Of a stretch of DNA of 64,000 nucleotides, positions 53,096-64,000 are shown in pieces. The DNA lies in contig NC_035433.2 of assembly GCF_002127325.2 (NCBI RefSeq), positions 83,581,267-83,645,266 on the forward strand, given 5' to 3'. Under the pieces are notes generated by a model, which was not told the origin of the DNA, searched no databases, and was given only the letters and a program-made list of their open reading frames with translations. Both the position numbers and the translations under genes were made by a program. Position 1 is the stretch's first letter; every line of letters starts with the position of its first letter. This DNA comes from Helianthus annuus (lineage: Eukaryota > Streptophyta > Magnoliopsida > Asterales > Asteraceae).

Positions 53096-54165
53096 ACGAT
53101 CCCTCCTAGTCTAATGGAAAAGTAGCTTCACTTGTCCCTAATCAACAATTTACTGATTTTTATCTCAATAAGAATGTTGTGAATTGTTTCGAAATGGTAT
53201 AAATGAAAGTTACAGACAAACAAAGTTAGTTTTCCATTAGAGTGAGATTGTCCTTAGCAACGAAAGTTGAACTTAGAAGTGTCACTGACCACATTAAAAG
53301 CAGGATTATTATCGTTATATTTTGATTGAAATCAAGGGCTATTTTCGAATAAGTTATGCAGCTGCTACCCCCACGTAGAACCCATGTTTTTTTTTCTTCC
53401 AACACACATCAAACCTTTTTTTTTCTTCTTTTCACACAAAAACGTTCTCCTACACAGACGGGCGATTCTCCAACACCCTCACTCCTCCACGTTAACCGAC
53501 TATCTTCAATGTTAGCCCACACATCTTCCCATCCACATACCTTATTCAAAAATAAAGATGTTCTTATCAAGGGCGTACCCACCCCAAGCCGTGGGCGGGC
53601 GGGCGGCCGGGCGCACCCCTTGAAAAAATAATTTTTAGTGTTATTTTTCGCCGGAAATTTCGACCGTACCCCTTGGAAATTTTCATCTGCACCTCTTGAA
53701 AATTTTCAACCACCCCACTTAAAAAAATATTATGAACTTATAAAAAAAAATTAAACACTGATTATTATTTAATATATAAGTATATAACACAATTAAGATA
53801 ATTATTTCTTTAACCACTTATTATGTTATTCACTTAATTACTTAACCCAATCAAAGCCCAATCTACAATCTATTTTTATTAACCTAAGCCCAAACCTAAC
53901 CCAACAAAATTTGAACTAAATAAAATAACCCATGATATCCATCCATTCCAATTCCAAATCCCGCCCCCCAAAAAAACTCCCACTGACTTGACACCACTGC
54001 TCATGACCGGATGACTTTTTTTGCTGGAAAAAAAAAACAAAATTCCGGCAAGACCGACCCATATTACGCCAGAATTCCGATATAGAACTAATATGGTTTC
54101 TTTATTGATTTTTTCAACATTCTTATCAAATTCTTAATTTATAACTGTTCATTCATTTTGTTCAG
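53096..54165. other. Intergenic, possible MITE remnants
   Basis: No gene. GGGCGGGCGGGCGGCCGGGCGC at about 53595 and AAGGGCGTACCCACC near 53570 suggest a transposon remnant, but no ends or duplication were found. Confidence 0.4.
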
Positions 54166-54350
54166 GGCCCACAGGAGAAAGTTCCAGCTCCAGCAGCCGC
54201 TGTTCCTGCAGCACAACCTGCACAGTGAGTGAACACATTTGCTTCTGTTTTCTTGATGGATTCTGTTTGATTGTATGCTTTTTCTTTATTTGACAATTGA
54301 TGGATATTGCCATGATTATTTGCAGGGCAACAAAGAAATCCAAGAAATGA
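54166..54350 (+). pseudogene. Terminal exon pair of an unidentified gene
   Basis: After an acceptor TTCAG an exon (54166-54224) reads GPQEKVPAPAAAVPAAQPA, with a donor CA|GTGAGT. After TTTGCAG a second exon (54326-54350) reads ATKKSKK and stops. The joint is in frame. The Ala/Pro-rich stretch and basic tail look like the end of a nuclear or ribosomal-type protein, but the upstream exons were not found and the family is unknown. Confidence 0.4.
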
Positions 54351-54406
54351 GATCTGAATTTTTTGTCGATGTTAGGTATGAAGAAATTGGGTGCTTTAAA
54401 AATGTA

Positions 54407-54621
54407 GAAGATGCCCGGATAGTCCCTGTGGTTTGGCCTTTAAAGGAAAGGGTAAATTGGTCATTTCACACCCATTTAACAGAGAAAACAAACTGAAGTT
54501 AGACCCAGGGACTATCCGGGAACAAAAAATGAAAAGTTGGGGACTATTCAGGTAATTTTAGAAAGTTGAGGACTATAGGTGAAAAAATGCGAAACCACAG
54601 GGACTATCTGGGCATTTTTCT
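54407..54621. mobile_element. MITE-like inverted-repeat element
   Basis: ATGCCCGGATAGTCCCTGTG at the left and its inverted relative CACAGGGACTATCTGGGCAT at the right are the termini of a roughly 215-bp non-coding element. An internal GGGACTATCCGGGAAC repeats the word. No clear target duplication. Confidence 0.65.
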
Positions 54622-55336
54622 CTTGTTTAAATGATTAGTTACAAGTAATCAACACTTAATACTGAGGCTTGAATGTTTGAAAATAAAATTGGAAATTATG
54701 GACTATAATTGAACATGATTGTTAATTTTATTTAAGTGTTTAGTGTTGTTTTATAAACTTATGGATCGATTTATATGTGATAGGAACCATGAGTAAAAAT
54801 GTAATGAGCTTATAGAGCGTTTAGTACCTGTAAATGATGTTTTGGATATATTTCAAAAGATGAAAACATGTAGGACACAATTTTAAATACGTCTGACGTG
54901 TTTTTGATACTTATATAAATTTTAATTTGACATTCTTTGTCTTACATGATCCGACCCGATCCGACCCGCTATAAACTAATTTTTTTATATAGCTAGGGCT
55001 TAAAATCTTTAAAAATATTACGCACCCTCTGACAAAATTTTTTTTAAGTACGCCACCGTTGTAATCTTCCAAAGACTTGTTTTCATAGAAAAATATTATT
55101 AAACAATAGTTCTTACCGTAAAAAAAGATTATTATTTATAAATTTCCACATGGCTGGTCATGGTTGGTTATGGATAAGCTACACACAGTCCTAGACCCAA
55201 CAGTAATACTTAACAACACACCTTTCATTGCATATGCATACAGAGGACCCCTGACCCCTTTATTCTATTATCTATACCCAATCATTGATTTCACTCTATT
55301 CTTCCACCCTCTTCTTCTTCCTCTCTTAAACCCCTA
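54622..55336. other. Region upstream of the DUF538 gene
   Basis: No coding feature. It should hold the promoter of the gene at 55361. A pyrimidine-rich leader runs from about 55295. Confidence 0.5.
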
Positions 55337-55356
55337 CCCCCCCCCCCCCCCCCCCC
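55337..55356 (+). repeat. Run of 20 C just before the DUF538 start
   Basis: Twenty consecutive C, interrupted from the ATG by only AAAC. Length may be affected by sequencing. Confidence 0.85.
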
Positions 55357-55360
55357 AAAC

Positions 55361-56394
55361 ATGCCACCTTCAATCTTCCTTCTTACACTCTTCACTTTCT
55401 CAATCTCAACCCACTTTTGGGTCTCATACTCTCAACAATCACCAACCATTTATGAACTCCTCAAACTAAATGGATTACCCATGGGTTTGTTCCCAAAGGG
55501 TGTGACCAACTTCAGTGTGGATGATTCTGGCAGGTTTCAGGTGTTCTTGGATGAAGCTTGTAATGCAAAGTTTGAAGATGAATTACACTATGATCAAAAT
55601 GTTTCTGGATGTTTGACTTTTGGTAGAATCAATGACTTATCAGGGATTTCTGCCAAAGATTTGTTCTTGTGGTTCTTGGTTAAGGAAATATGGGTTGATG
55701 TTCCTAGTTCTGGTTTGATTTATTTTGATGTTGGTGTTGTTTCAAAACAGTTTTCTTTGTCATCTTTTGAAACCCCAAGAGCCTGTGTGGCTTCTTCTGT
55801 ACCTAAGGTATGTAAAGTTTGAAACTTTATTATGCTTGGCTTTTTGTTCTTGTTAAATTTGGTGGTATTTTGACTTTTTGGTCATGGGTTATTGAGTTGA
55901 GTTCATTATTTGGATACTGATCTTAAATGTGCTTCATTAATCAGATAGTTTGAGATGGAATCACTTTAGTACTTTAGTGGTTTCATATGTTTGACTTTTT
56001 TGTTGATAGATGATTTGACTTTATGTTTGTGGGGCTTTGTTATTGAGTTCATTAATTTAGATGCTGATTTGAAATGGGGTTTACCAGTTTTAATTAAAGT
56101 GTGTAAAATATGGTCAATCTGAGGTGTGTTCAGTACTTTAATGCTTGAGTTCCCAAATGCCATTTTCTCTGTTTCCATGAGGTTTTAATGCTTTGCAATC
56201 TATAGTTTTCGGGTTATACTTTTTGGCAATGTGTGTATAAATTGACGTTTCGGATTCTTGATTGATAGGCTTTTGAATTTTGATACAATAAAGTTGTAAT
56301 CTTTTTTGCTTTTGGTATGTAGATACTATCGAGAAAGGTGGGGAACGATGAACAAGAACCCGATCACCAAGAACCAACGAGGGCGATTTTATGA
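55361..56394 (+). CDS. DUF538 family secreted protein, two exons (172 aa)
   Basis: Exon 1 is 55361-55807 and exon 2 is 56323-56394; the intron (GTATGT...TATGTAG) is in phase 0. Residues 1-24 form a signal peptide (MPPSIFLLTLFTFSIS...). The DUF538 core follows, with LNGLPMGLFPKGVTNFSVDD near residue 35, FEDELHYDQNVSGCLTFGRI near 68 and the KEIWVDVPSSGLIYFDVGVV segment near 107. The end is acidic and short. Length fits the family, whose plant members include SVB-like proteins; their biochemical role is not well defined. It is the only complete ordinary gene in the window and carries no visible damage. The start follows a poly-C run in the leader. Confidence 0.88.
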
Positions 56395-57432
56395 ATATGA
56401 GTTTAAATGGGTACTTAAAGATGATTCAAATCGGCGCAATTGCTCAAATCAAGTTATGGGTATTTCCATTTCTTGTATGTATTTGTCTTAAAAGTTGTGT
56501 TTTTTTTTTTTTTTAGTTTAGGTGGTTCTATGCTTCATTGCAGGTGTGCATGCTTTACAATTTCTTTATGTACTATATGCAAATATGTTCAAAATGATTG
56601 AAATCGAGGAGAAGATGATACAGGAAACGCGATGTAAATGCAACTGAAATCGAGAGAAGTGTAAGTTATCATACATGCCAGACCAAGGGGATCATATACG
56701 TTCATTGTCGATTCTTGAAATTCGTTGATAGTACGGACATAAAACATTTCAAGTTTGGTTTATAGCCGTTAAGTATTGTTTTGAACAAAGAAATAAGAAA
56801 TAAAGTCGAATTTTGTTTAGTTTGCTTTCACAATGTTCATTTATCGTTTCACGGATTTGTTCTTTGACGCTTAACCCTTGAATCTCGGGTTTTTAATAAA
56901 CAAGATTATTGTATGGTTCATCTAAATGTATTTATCTAAACAAGATTGTTGGTGTCTCAGTGTGTGTGTGTATATATATATTAGATGCAAAAATAATCTA
57001 ACCAATGTAGATATTTAATAAAATCATTACAGCTTAGAAAGGAGATTCACTTTAACTGGTAGGGTGTGTTACTGTGTTAAGGACCCTCTTGATACATGTT
57101 TATTCTCCTTGAGGAAATCTTTTTGGGGTTTTAATGTTTTTTCATGCCTAAAAGTGGCAAAGGGCCTTTAATAGGGTTAGTTAACAAGATATGATAGAAA
57201 GGTAAAAGTCGTTTTTATGTAGTAATGATTTGCACATTATATTATAATAAAAATAATGTTTTTCTTTTCTAGTTTCACATTTTTTATGTTAAAAAGAAGA
57301 AAATCTTGGAGCCCATCAATGTTGTTTCCCACAGTTTCTTAAATAACTAGGCTTTTCTTTATTAATGGGCCTTTAGTTTAGTATAATAATAACATAAAAA
57401 GAGTGATGCCATTAAAATTCCAAGTGCAGCAC
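56395..57432. other. 3' UTR and intergenic sequence
   Basis: The 3' UTR of the DUF538 gene probably ends near 56800, after AAGAAATAAAG. A short GT/TA microsatellite lies at 56960-56980. No further gene. Confidence 0.5.
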
Positions 57433-57690
57433 AAAAAAAAAAAAAAAAAAAAAAAAAAATTGTGCGAGTTCCGTCCTCAATATTTTTTAAACGTGCCACT
57501 TCAGTCCAAAAAGATAACGCCTTGCGCCAGTTCCGTCCTCAACGTTTTTAACGGCATGTTATCTTTTTGGACTTAAGTGACACGTTTCAAAAATATTGAA
57601 GATGGAACTGGCGCAATTTTTTTGGATTGAAGTGTCATTTTCCACCAAACCACGGGGACGAAAATGACAATTAACTCAAAAAAGAAATTA
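57433..57690. mobile_element. Foldback MITE beside a 27-A run
   Basis: Poly-A at 57433-57459 is followed by arms 57460-57518 and 57553-57625 that are inverted copies (GAGTTCCGTCCTCAATATT and AATATTGAAGATGGAACTGG). The tail ACCACGGGGACGAAAATGAC resembles the words in the foldback element at 50334. Confidence 0.65.
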
Positions 57691-57929
57691 AGACTTCCAA
57701 GTTATACCAAGTTCTATTCTATATTAAGAATGAGTTCATCGTAAGGAGATATGTAGCGTGGGTGGTCACTAGGGTTTCGCCAAATAGGTTGGGAAAAGAG
57801 GAGAGAGTTTCATATCAGGCTGATATCATTTAAAGTTTGTGAATACTAAGATTAGAAGCATGATGTTTATGACGATGTGCATGGTTGCTAAGGTTAGAAA
57901 CATGACGTTTATGATGATGCGTATGTTTA
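57691..57929. other. Intergenic, nothing recognised
   Basis: Two related short segments (TTTATGACGATGTGCATGG and TTTATGATGATGCGTATG) occur near 57867 and 57908. No gene. Confidence 0.4.
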
Positions 57930-58252
57930 GGGTGAAGGGGGCACCCCCCTAATTAGGTGAGGGGAAACTTTTTTTAACCCAATCATACGTTGCCATGTCA
58001 TTTCCCCTCTATAACTTCCCTCTTGTCCAAAAACGTACGGGGTGCACCCCTCTTAGGGGAATTGTTTTTTTATTCAAAAAAAAAAAGTTTTCATTGGTTC
58101 AAAAAGGGTGGCCCACCTTCTCTCTCCTTCCTTTCATCGGTGCCTCCTTCCCGAATCAGGTCCCCGATTTGGCTCACCGCCTGGATGGCGGCACTGCCCC
58201 GATCGGCGAAATTGATCCCCGCACGGGGTCACCGAGGGTGCCCCGCTCCCCC
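57930..58252. mobile_element. Tourist-like (PIF/Harbinger) MITE
   Basis: 323 bp between TTA duplications (57927-57929 and 58253-58255). The ends GGGTGAAGGGGGCACCC and GGGTGCCCCGCTCCCCC are inverted repeats with three mismatches in 17. GC-rich interior near the right end; no protein. Confidence 0.8.
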
Positions 58253-59119
58253 TTACTAAATACAAAAACACTGCATTCTATGATATAATGTCGATTGAAC
58301 TACTTATAATAATGGCTAGAAATATATTTTAGGCGCATGACAAACAAGTAGCCTCAACCCTTGCAACTTTTTTTGTTTCACCCAACAACATCATCCTCTC
58401 AACTACTCCCACACTAATTTTCCGTGTGTTTGAAAGTATTAATATGCTCCAAAAAATATGTAGGAAAAGTCAATATGTTGTAGCTTATGTTAAAAAAATT
58501 AATTAATATTGTATTAATAAAAGTGGCCAAAATACAATCAAATAATTCCATTAGGTACGTCGCAAATGATAATAAAGTGACTCTTCACATGGGCCTTGAC
58601 TTGGAACGTTTTGTTTTGTACTTGACAATAAGGTGCTGTTTGTTTTTTAAAAGTGAAATGTCTGTTTGTTTTTTAAAAGTGAAATGTCTGTAATCTGCAG
58701 ATCACATCTATAAATATTTGTATCAAAAGAGGTGGATCAAACATTTGTAGTCTGCAAGAAAAAAATTGTTCTGCATATTGCAAAAATAAACTGAAATTTA
58801 AATAAACTGAAATCAAGTAAGCATAATCAAACCATTTTAAGCGACAACATAAAAGGCACGAATCAATTAAGCATAATCAAACCATTTTAAGAGACAAAAA
58901 ACACCAACAATATATGAACATATAAGATATAATCAAACAAAAAAAACACCAATAATATATGAACATATAATACATAATCTTCACATAAACAAAAGCACTA
59001 ACAAAGTAACAATTCACATATGATATATAATCTTAAAAATCAGAAAACAAACAATTTATGAACATATATATCTTCACATAAAAACACCAACAACAAATAA
59101 AAAAAATAAAAAAAACGGA
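58253..59119. other. Intergenic with short duplications
   Basis: GTTTGTTTTTTAAAAGTGAA is repeated back to back near 58640 and AATTAAGCATAATCAAACCA-like segments recur near 58815-58890. No gene. Confidence 0.5.
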
Positions 59120-59390
59120 CCTGTGAAGGGGAAAGGAGATGAGTGGCAGCGGCGGCGGTATTGGGGAGGAGATGAACGGCGGCGGCGCGCCGAGGGTGTG
59201 GGAGGAGAGGTGGTGGTGGCGACGGTCTGGGGGAGGAGATGAACGGTGGCGTGACGGGGTGTGGGAGGAGAGGTGGTAGCGGCGGCGGTCCTAGGGAGGA
59301 GAGGTGGTGGCAGCGACGGTGGTGTGGGAGGAGAGGTGGTGGCCGCGGCAGGGAAGAAGAAAGGTAGTGGAGGAGGAGCTAGGGTTTTCT
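59120..59390. repeat. GGAGGAGA/GGTGGTGGCGGCGG minisatellite
   Basis: Repeated TGGGAGGAGAGGTGGTGG words with variable GGCGGCGG linkers. Reading frames on either strand are low-complexity Pro/Ser/Thr and are not credible genes. Confidence 0.7.
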
Positions 59391-59442
59391 TGAAGTGTTG
59401 TGTGTTTTGTGATATTAGAAAAAAATATAGAAGACCCATGGC

Positions 59443-59695
59443 ATTATAGCCTAGTGGTATCTGGAGGTGGGATAAGGCTTATGACCATTAGGTCATGGGT
59501 TCGATTCCCACAAAGGGGGTTTTCCCAGATTTATTGGGTTTCCTTCTGAATAGGTGTATAGGCATTATTGCCTAGTGGAGATGGATATGATCGGGTGGTT
59601 CTGCTGGTGGCACGATGATATGTCTCAAAAAACAAATACTTGACAGACTCAAACGTCTGTGCGTGATCTGCGTGACGCAGACGTAACAAAAGAAG
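59443..59695 (+). mobile_element. tRNA-derived SINE
   Basis: The head has a perfect box A (TAGCCTAGTGG, 59447-59457) and box B (GGTTCGATTCC, 59498-59508), spaced as in tRNA genes and their SINEs. An unrelated body follows, and a second TTGCCTAGTGG near 59569. The 3' end becomes A/G-rich (AACAAAAGAAGAAGAA) near 59695. Secondary structure does not give a normal tRNA, so it is not a tRNA gene. Confidence 0.75.
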
Positions 59696-60185
59696 AAGAA
59701 CTTTTCAAGAAAACAAAACACTCCCTAATTGTAAACTCCACTTTTCATACCATTTTTGCAAACCACAATCTTATAAGATAAGATAGGAATATAACTATAC
59801 GTACCTACCAATTAAAGTAATTGAGATCCCCAACACACATATACATATACACACACATGTGCGAGGAATAACTAAATAAGTAAGAATGATTTTAAGATGA
59901 GAAACACTTTTCTACCATTGGATATGTTTGATAAATATACATGTGTGAGGAACAACTGAATAAGTAAGAATCACTTTAAGATGAGAAACACTTTTTCACC
60001 ATTGGATTGGCTTGATAAAAATATTTGGACACGATGTTAACATATAAACATGTTATATTTATCGATCAATTATATATCACTCTAATTTACAACATTGGTA
60101 TGCAATATGGATTGTACATTGTGCTTTTATTGTTTCCTTTGCATATTATAGTTGTACTGTACAAGTAGCATTGACAAGTTGCTTT
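59696..60185. repeat. Diverged direct repeat of about 80 bp
   Basis: Segments from about 59860 and 59942 each contain TAAGATGAGAAACACTTTT and CACCATTGGAT-like words. No gene in this stretch. Confidence 0.65.
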
Positions 60186-60955
60186 ATTTGGGATCTGTGA
60201 TAATAGAGGAGAGAGAAAGACAAGCTGATTTTAGAGAGAGAGATCTTTAGAGAGAGAACAGTGCGAGTACTGCCGTTTCCGGTGGTTACGTGGCAACGCA
60301 TGGCTGCACATGGTGGCGGTGGCGAGCTCAGTCGATTGCTAAGGTTCTGACGAGACTTCGGTTAACTCTGGCAAGAAATCTGGTAAGCCTCGGTTCAGTT
60401 GCATGTTCCCTTTTCAGTTAGATGGGTCTAAGTTGTGTTCGTTGAAGTTATTTTTTATTTTACAGAACTCCGGTGAAGGTCTGGTGAAGCTCCGGCGACT
60501 TCTCTGGTTACCGATCTGAGTCTGCGTGTCATTATATATATCTTAAATACAAAGGTCGGTGCACAGCCTAAATTACTAAATCTGCCCTCACCCAACAACC
60601 AAATTACAAAAGTGCCCCTAAGAAATCTTTTTTGCTGTGCCATTATCATCAGTTTCTACCATCTTTGTTCATGAAAATCCCCAAGCTCAACCACCGCCTC
60701 CACCGAAGAAAAGACGAAACAAACAACAACGATCTTGAATTTTTACTTTTCTTTCATCATCATCTTCATCATGGTTCTCATCTTCACTGACCAAACCGGT
60801 TTCGGCGGAGGAAAAGCTAGGGTTCCAGGGATTGGGTCTCCTCCCGCAAAATCTCCCTTTTTCCCTATAATGTAGCTACCACCAACAGATCACCGGAAAC
60901 TCTTCTATTTCTCTTCTCCGTCGTCCTCTTCCGGCGGCTCATTTTATTCTCCGGT
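60186..60955 (+). other. Leader-like sequence of a possible gene
   Basis: 60660-60955 resembles a plant 5' UTR (CACCGCCTCCACCGAAG, CTCTTCTCCGTCGTCCTC) and ends in a donor-like CCG|GTTAGTG at about 60954. GAGAGAGA-rich sequence lies at 60210-60255. The coding part, if any, would lie beyond the LTR that starts at 61598. Confidence 0.3.
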
Positions 60956-61597
60956 TAGTGTTATCCTTTTGTTGTTGATTGTGTAATTGTGTTGTTTGTT
61001 TTGCATTTAGTTTGATCCGTGATGTTGTTGATGTAGTTAGTTGTACGGTGTTTTGACTTGAGGTTGTTGGCTTCAGTGGTTGCCGCATTTTTACGTTTGT
61101 AACCCTAGGTTTTTGATTGCACAGATTAGGGTTTTGAGGGTTTGATAATGTTGGGGTGTGTTAATTGTATTGTGGATGTTAGTGTAATTGGGGGTGACCG
61201 GGTGTAATTGTGTTAATTGAGTGTTTGTAAGGATTAGATGCTAATATGAGGTTGATTTTGAACTGTGAAAATGAGGAAGATTTAGTATAACAAATAGGTT
61301 TTTTTTGTCTAATAATGTATGTCTACATTAGTTTAAATGCATTGTTTTTTCGTGTTATACAACCCGATTGTGCAACCTGGCTTTGGCTATTTCCTTTGAG
61401 ACCATCTTTAATGTAATGTATTGTTGACTGTGGATAAGCAGCATTGTTTGAAAACCACCAGTTTAGTTGCACATCGCGCCTAGAGTCTAGACAAGGGTAT
61501 TGTTGTGTATAGTAAGCATCTTCCACATTGATTTACATTAAACTGTTAAATTGCTGTTATATTAGGCTATTAGCTACCAAGAAACCGACCACTAAAC
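60956..61597. other. Intron-like region before the LTR
   Basis: T/G-rich sequence typical of a plant first intron; no exon was recognised. Confidence 0.35.
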
Positions 61598-62241
61598 TGT
61601 AGCACCTCGAAATTTTGTGTCCAATAATGTATTGACACGTGTCTTAAGTTTACACGTGGCGTTTTATATTTAATAAAGGACTAATGTTGACAAACCTTGA
61701 AAGTATATAAGTTTGAGGGTTATAAATGTCAAACAAGGGTAAATATACTGTATAGTAACCCTAAACGATGCTCTACCTTCAAACGAATAAATCACGGATC
61801 GTACGGAAGCGAAACGCGGAAGAAAGTGAGAGATTACAAGCTGCGGGGGTTAACTGTGTCAACATGTTTAATTATACCTCTGAGTGACCCTTTGACGTAC
61901 CCGAGGCTTTGTAACAGTAAAATCCGCTCACTAGAATATAATATATAAATTCCGCGAAGTTCCGTTTTAAAACGAGAAAGTTATGATCAAATTCGTACGA
62001 GAAGGGTTAAAAGCGTCAACAATGAAAGTTAAGGCTTTCCGAATAATTAACGAGATGACCGGGGACTTAATGGTACGGGTAAATAACACTAGGCCCTTAG
62101 TTGTAAATAATCGAGGGCCAAATCGCAAAGTTACCCCTTCAAACCCGAAAGGTCAGGTTATTAATTACCAAAGATTTCGTTACTAATTACAAAGATTTTA
62201 TTAATCATTTCAAAAGATTGAAAAAGATTTAAAAACAGCCT

Positions 62242-62348
62242 TTACGGACCGCAAGGGCCCTGCCTTACGGACCGTAAAGGGGTGAATGATTAAGCTTGTC
62301 TCCGCCACAGGCTTACGGACCGCAAGGCCCAATCCATACGGTCCGTAA
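62242..62348. repeat. Paired palindromes in the Gypsy LTR
   Basis: Words of the type TTACGGACCGTAA: centres at 62248 with 62271 and at 62319 with 62342. Both pairs are 23 bp apart. The first partner in each pair ends CGCAA instead of CGTAA. Confidence 0.8.
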
Positions 62349-62525
62349 GCGATGCCCAGCGACAGAAAGTTGGCTGTTGGCTGTTTAAAGCGGTAAAACA
62401 TTTGTGAATGGGTTTCCCAGAGGTATGGGCATCCCCTACTCGACCCATAGCACCTTAGGACACCTGCCATTCATCCATACTCATTTATAGGATGTGTTGT
62501 AATGATCTAGAGGCAAGTTGTGCAC

Positions 62526-62534
62526 TATAAATAG
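62526..62534 (+). promoter_or_regulatory. TATA box of the Gypsy LTR
   Basis: TATAAATAG followed about 30 bp later by AATTAAAACACACC. It is the likely U3/R boundary region, about 180 bp after the palindromes. Confidence 0.55.
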
Positions 62535-64000
62535 GCATACATGGTTCACAATTAAAACACACCTCAAAACACATTCTCTGATCATTTCTGAAGCTCCCAA
62601 GTGTTCTTCTCTAGTTCTAAGTCTTACATCAAGTCTCTGTAAGTATGTCAAACCTTCTATGGCTTTGTTTTTGCTTAGTTTAGCCAAAAAGTCAATCCGT
62701 CGTAACTAACGATTGACTTTGCGATAAATCACGAATGGTCCAGTGAATTCTCGAATCAAAAGTAGTTATGTGTTGGTATTCATGTGGGTAATAAACCTCT
62801 GAAAGGGTTCCCCCTGATCACCACTCTAACTATGTCAAATGTCGAGTCAAACGTATACTTAAAAAGGCAACAGAAAGCCATTTTTGCGATTCTTGCATCA
62901 TCTGTAATATAGATGATATGAAACCTGTTTGAACACTTATAAAACATGATATTAAGTATATAAACTTGTCTAAACTCGTTTAATTCGGCCATTTGATATA
63001 TTGACCCGGTTCGGAGCCGAATGTCGCAAAAGTTTGACTTTTGCTTTGACTTCAGTTCTGACCCGTTTTAGTGCAATGTAGATATGCCTTAGGACTCTCT
63101 TAGGACCAGGTCACGTGATGGTATCACCCTCTGTGACCGGTTCGTTGTTTGTCCGAGTCTTTTACGCATTTCCGTTAATTACTTAAAAGTTGACCGTAAC
63201 GCCCTTTTTAAAATAAAACGAGTATTTCGGACACGTGAAGGGACCATAAACTTGCTTACTAAATTTTAAGCATGTCCCTAAAGTTTCAAGCCAATCCGAG
63301 GTCTAGAATGAGAGTTATGCTAAATAGCGCATTTATAAGAAACTTTTGTAATAAACGGCGCAATTAGCATAACGCCTACCTAAACCAAGATTTCGTCACC
63401 AAAACTTTTACCCACTCAAGTAAAATAATATTTTGGGATTTTTAAAGATTTTTAATTAATTTTAACCTGCTCATAACCTGCGGTTATGGCTACGGTTCGG
63501 TAAATACCGAATATGCCCTTTTCGGCCAAAACTTGAGTTCTACAAGGTCTTTTGACCCGATTCCAGTTGCTACTAATTTTAAATAATAAATGAAGTGTTT
63601 TAGACTTATTAAACTGATCGGGAAACTCAGGTTTCCTGTAGAACTCAGAAAGCCCTTTTAAAGTCTTTAAAATGACCGGAAAACCCCTACGGGGCGTATA
63701 ATGAACTAAAACTCGTTACGTGCATTATGGAAGGTATCCTACTGATACCACAACCTCTTTAAAGTATATTGACTTAGGAAAACAGTGTAGGACTCCTACG
63801 GTTACCCGTTGCGCCTATTGCGCGCACGGTTCGGCTTATGTAACTAGTTTACATAAATTAGCCGATACGGGTCAAACCATATTACTTTGACCCCAGAATC
63901 CAGAGTGTGAATATTAGACCCATATAAAACAAGTCTTCGAACTTGTTGGGTCAGAATCACATTCCATTCTCGGTTTTCGCCTTTCACGCGATTAAACCGT

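Larger units (their letters stand above)
61598..64000 (+). repeat. Long Gypsy-type LTR, runs off the window
   Basis: Starts TGTAGCACCTCG, a start often seen in Tekay/Del-type chromovirus LTRs. At least 2.4 kb lies inside the window with no pol domain. It contains paired palindromes (62242-62348), a TATA box and a downstream transcript-like region. The inverted fragment at 1-440 belongs to the same or a close family. The end, target duplication and internal region lie outside. Confidence 0.6.

Noticed and set aside
53356..53631. 91-codon open frame starting MQLLPPRRTHVFF
   Set aside because: Compositional bias and no recognisable domain; the end lies in a GC-rich transposon-like stretch.
59074..59439. 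121-codon Pro/Ser/Thr-rich frame
   Set aside because: Translation of a GGTGGT-type minisatellite.
59443..59520. tRNA gene
   Set aside because: Box A and box B are perfect, but the body does not give an acceptor stem or anticodon loop; it is the head of a SINE.

Overview
This window is plant nuclear DNA, and the style of its repeats suggests an Asteraceae genome. The evidence is Ty3/Gypsy Athila-type elements primed by tRNA-Asp, a Ty1/Copia element, PIF/Harbinger elements carrying a Myb/SANT-like ORF1, hAT and Tourist-type MITEs, SINEs, and one ordinary intron-containing plant gene (DUF538 family). No bacterial, organellar or rRNA sequence was seen. The family assignment of the organism is inference.

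Layout. 1-440 is an antisense LTR fragment. 441-5582 is a 5'-truncated Copia element whose pol is split by a complete solo LTR (1882-3603, target duplication GTGGT). 5583-5948 is the 5' end of a Harbinger-type element, and 6091-7919 is a Harbinger-type element with a decayed ORF1. 8555-38268 is a three-level nest of Athila-type elements. Element 1 (E1, gag-protease only) holds element 2 (E2, 13085-33965, target duplication ATAAT, gag, pol and a 3' ORF). E2 in turn holds element 3 (E3, 14750-22563, target duplication GTTAC, intact gag-protease ORF and no pol). E1 also carries a hAT MITE (11857-12253). The 3' end of E1 is broken and joined to an inverted copy of its own LTR/PBS type (38269-38634). 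38635-41737 holds gene fragments (a TSO1/CPP-like CXC piece and two exon-like pieces) among inverted repeats full of GTACACATGTGTAC palindromes. 41741-43380 and 46482-48521 are Harbinger-type elements with uninterrupted ORF1 genes. 49138-58252 contains several MITEs or foldback elements around the DUF538 gene (55361-56394). 59443-59695 is a tRNA-derived SINE. 61598 to the end is a long Gypsy-type LTR.

How the parts relate. E2 is the only Athila-type copy here with reverse transcriptase, RNase H and integrase, but it has frameshifts and stops. E1 and E3 carry only gag-protease and would depend on a partner. LTR pairs compared by eye place E3 as youngest (about a dozen differences in 1689 bp) and E1 and E2 as older, which agrees with the nesting order.

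Most notable structure. The LTRs carry arrays of short palindromes arranged as pairs about two helical turns apart. E1, E2 and E3 each have three pairs, and the Gypsy LTR at the right end has two. E1 and E2 share a CGTA-N3-TACG word, E3 uses CACGG-N2-CCGTG, and the Gypsy LTR uses TTACGGACCGTAA. E3 and E2 repeat their arrays in internal non-coding regions. The 3' non-coding regions of all three Athila-type elements also carry a recurring perfect hairpin with a short GGA-type loop, usually next to a polypurine-like AAGTGTGGGG.
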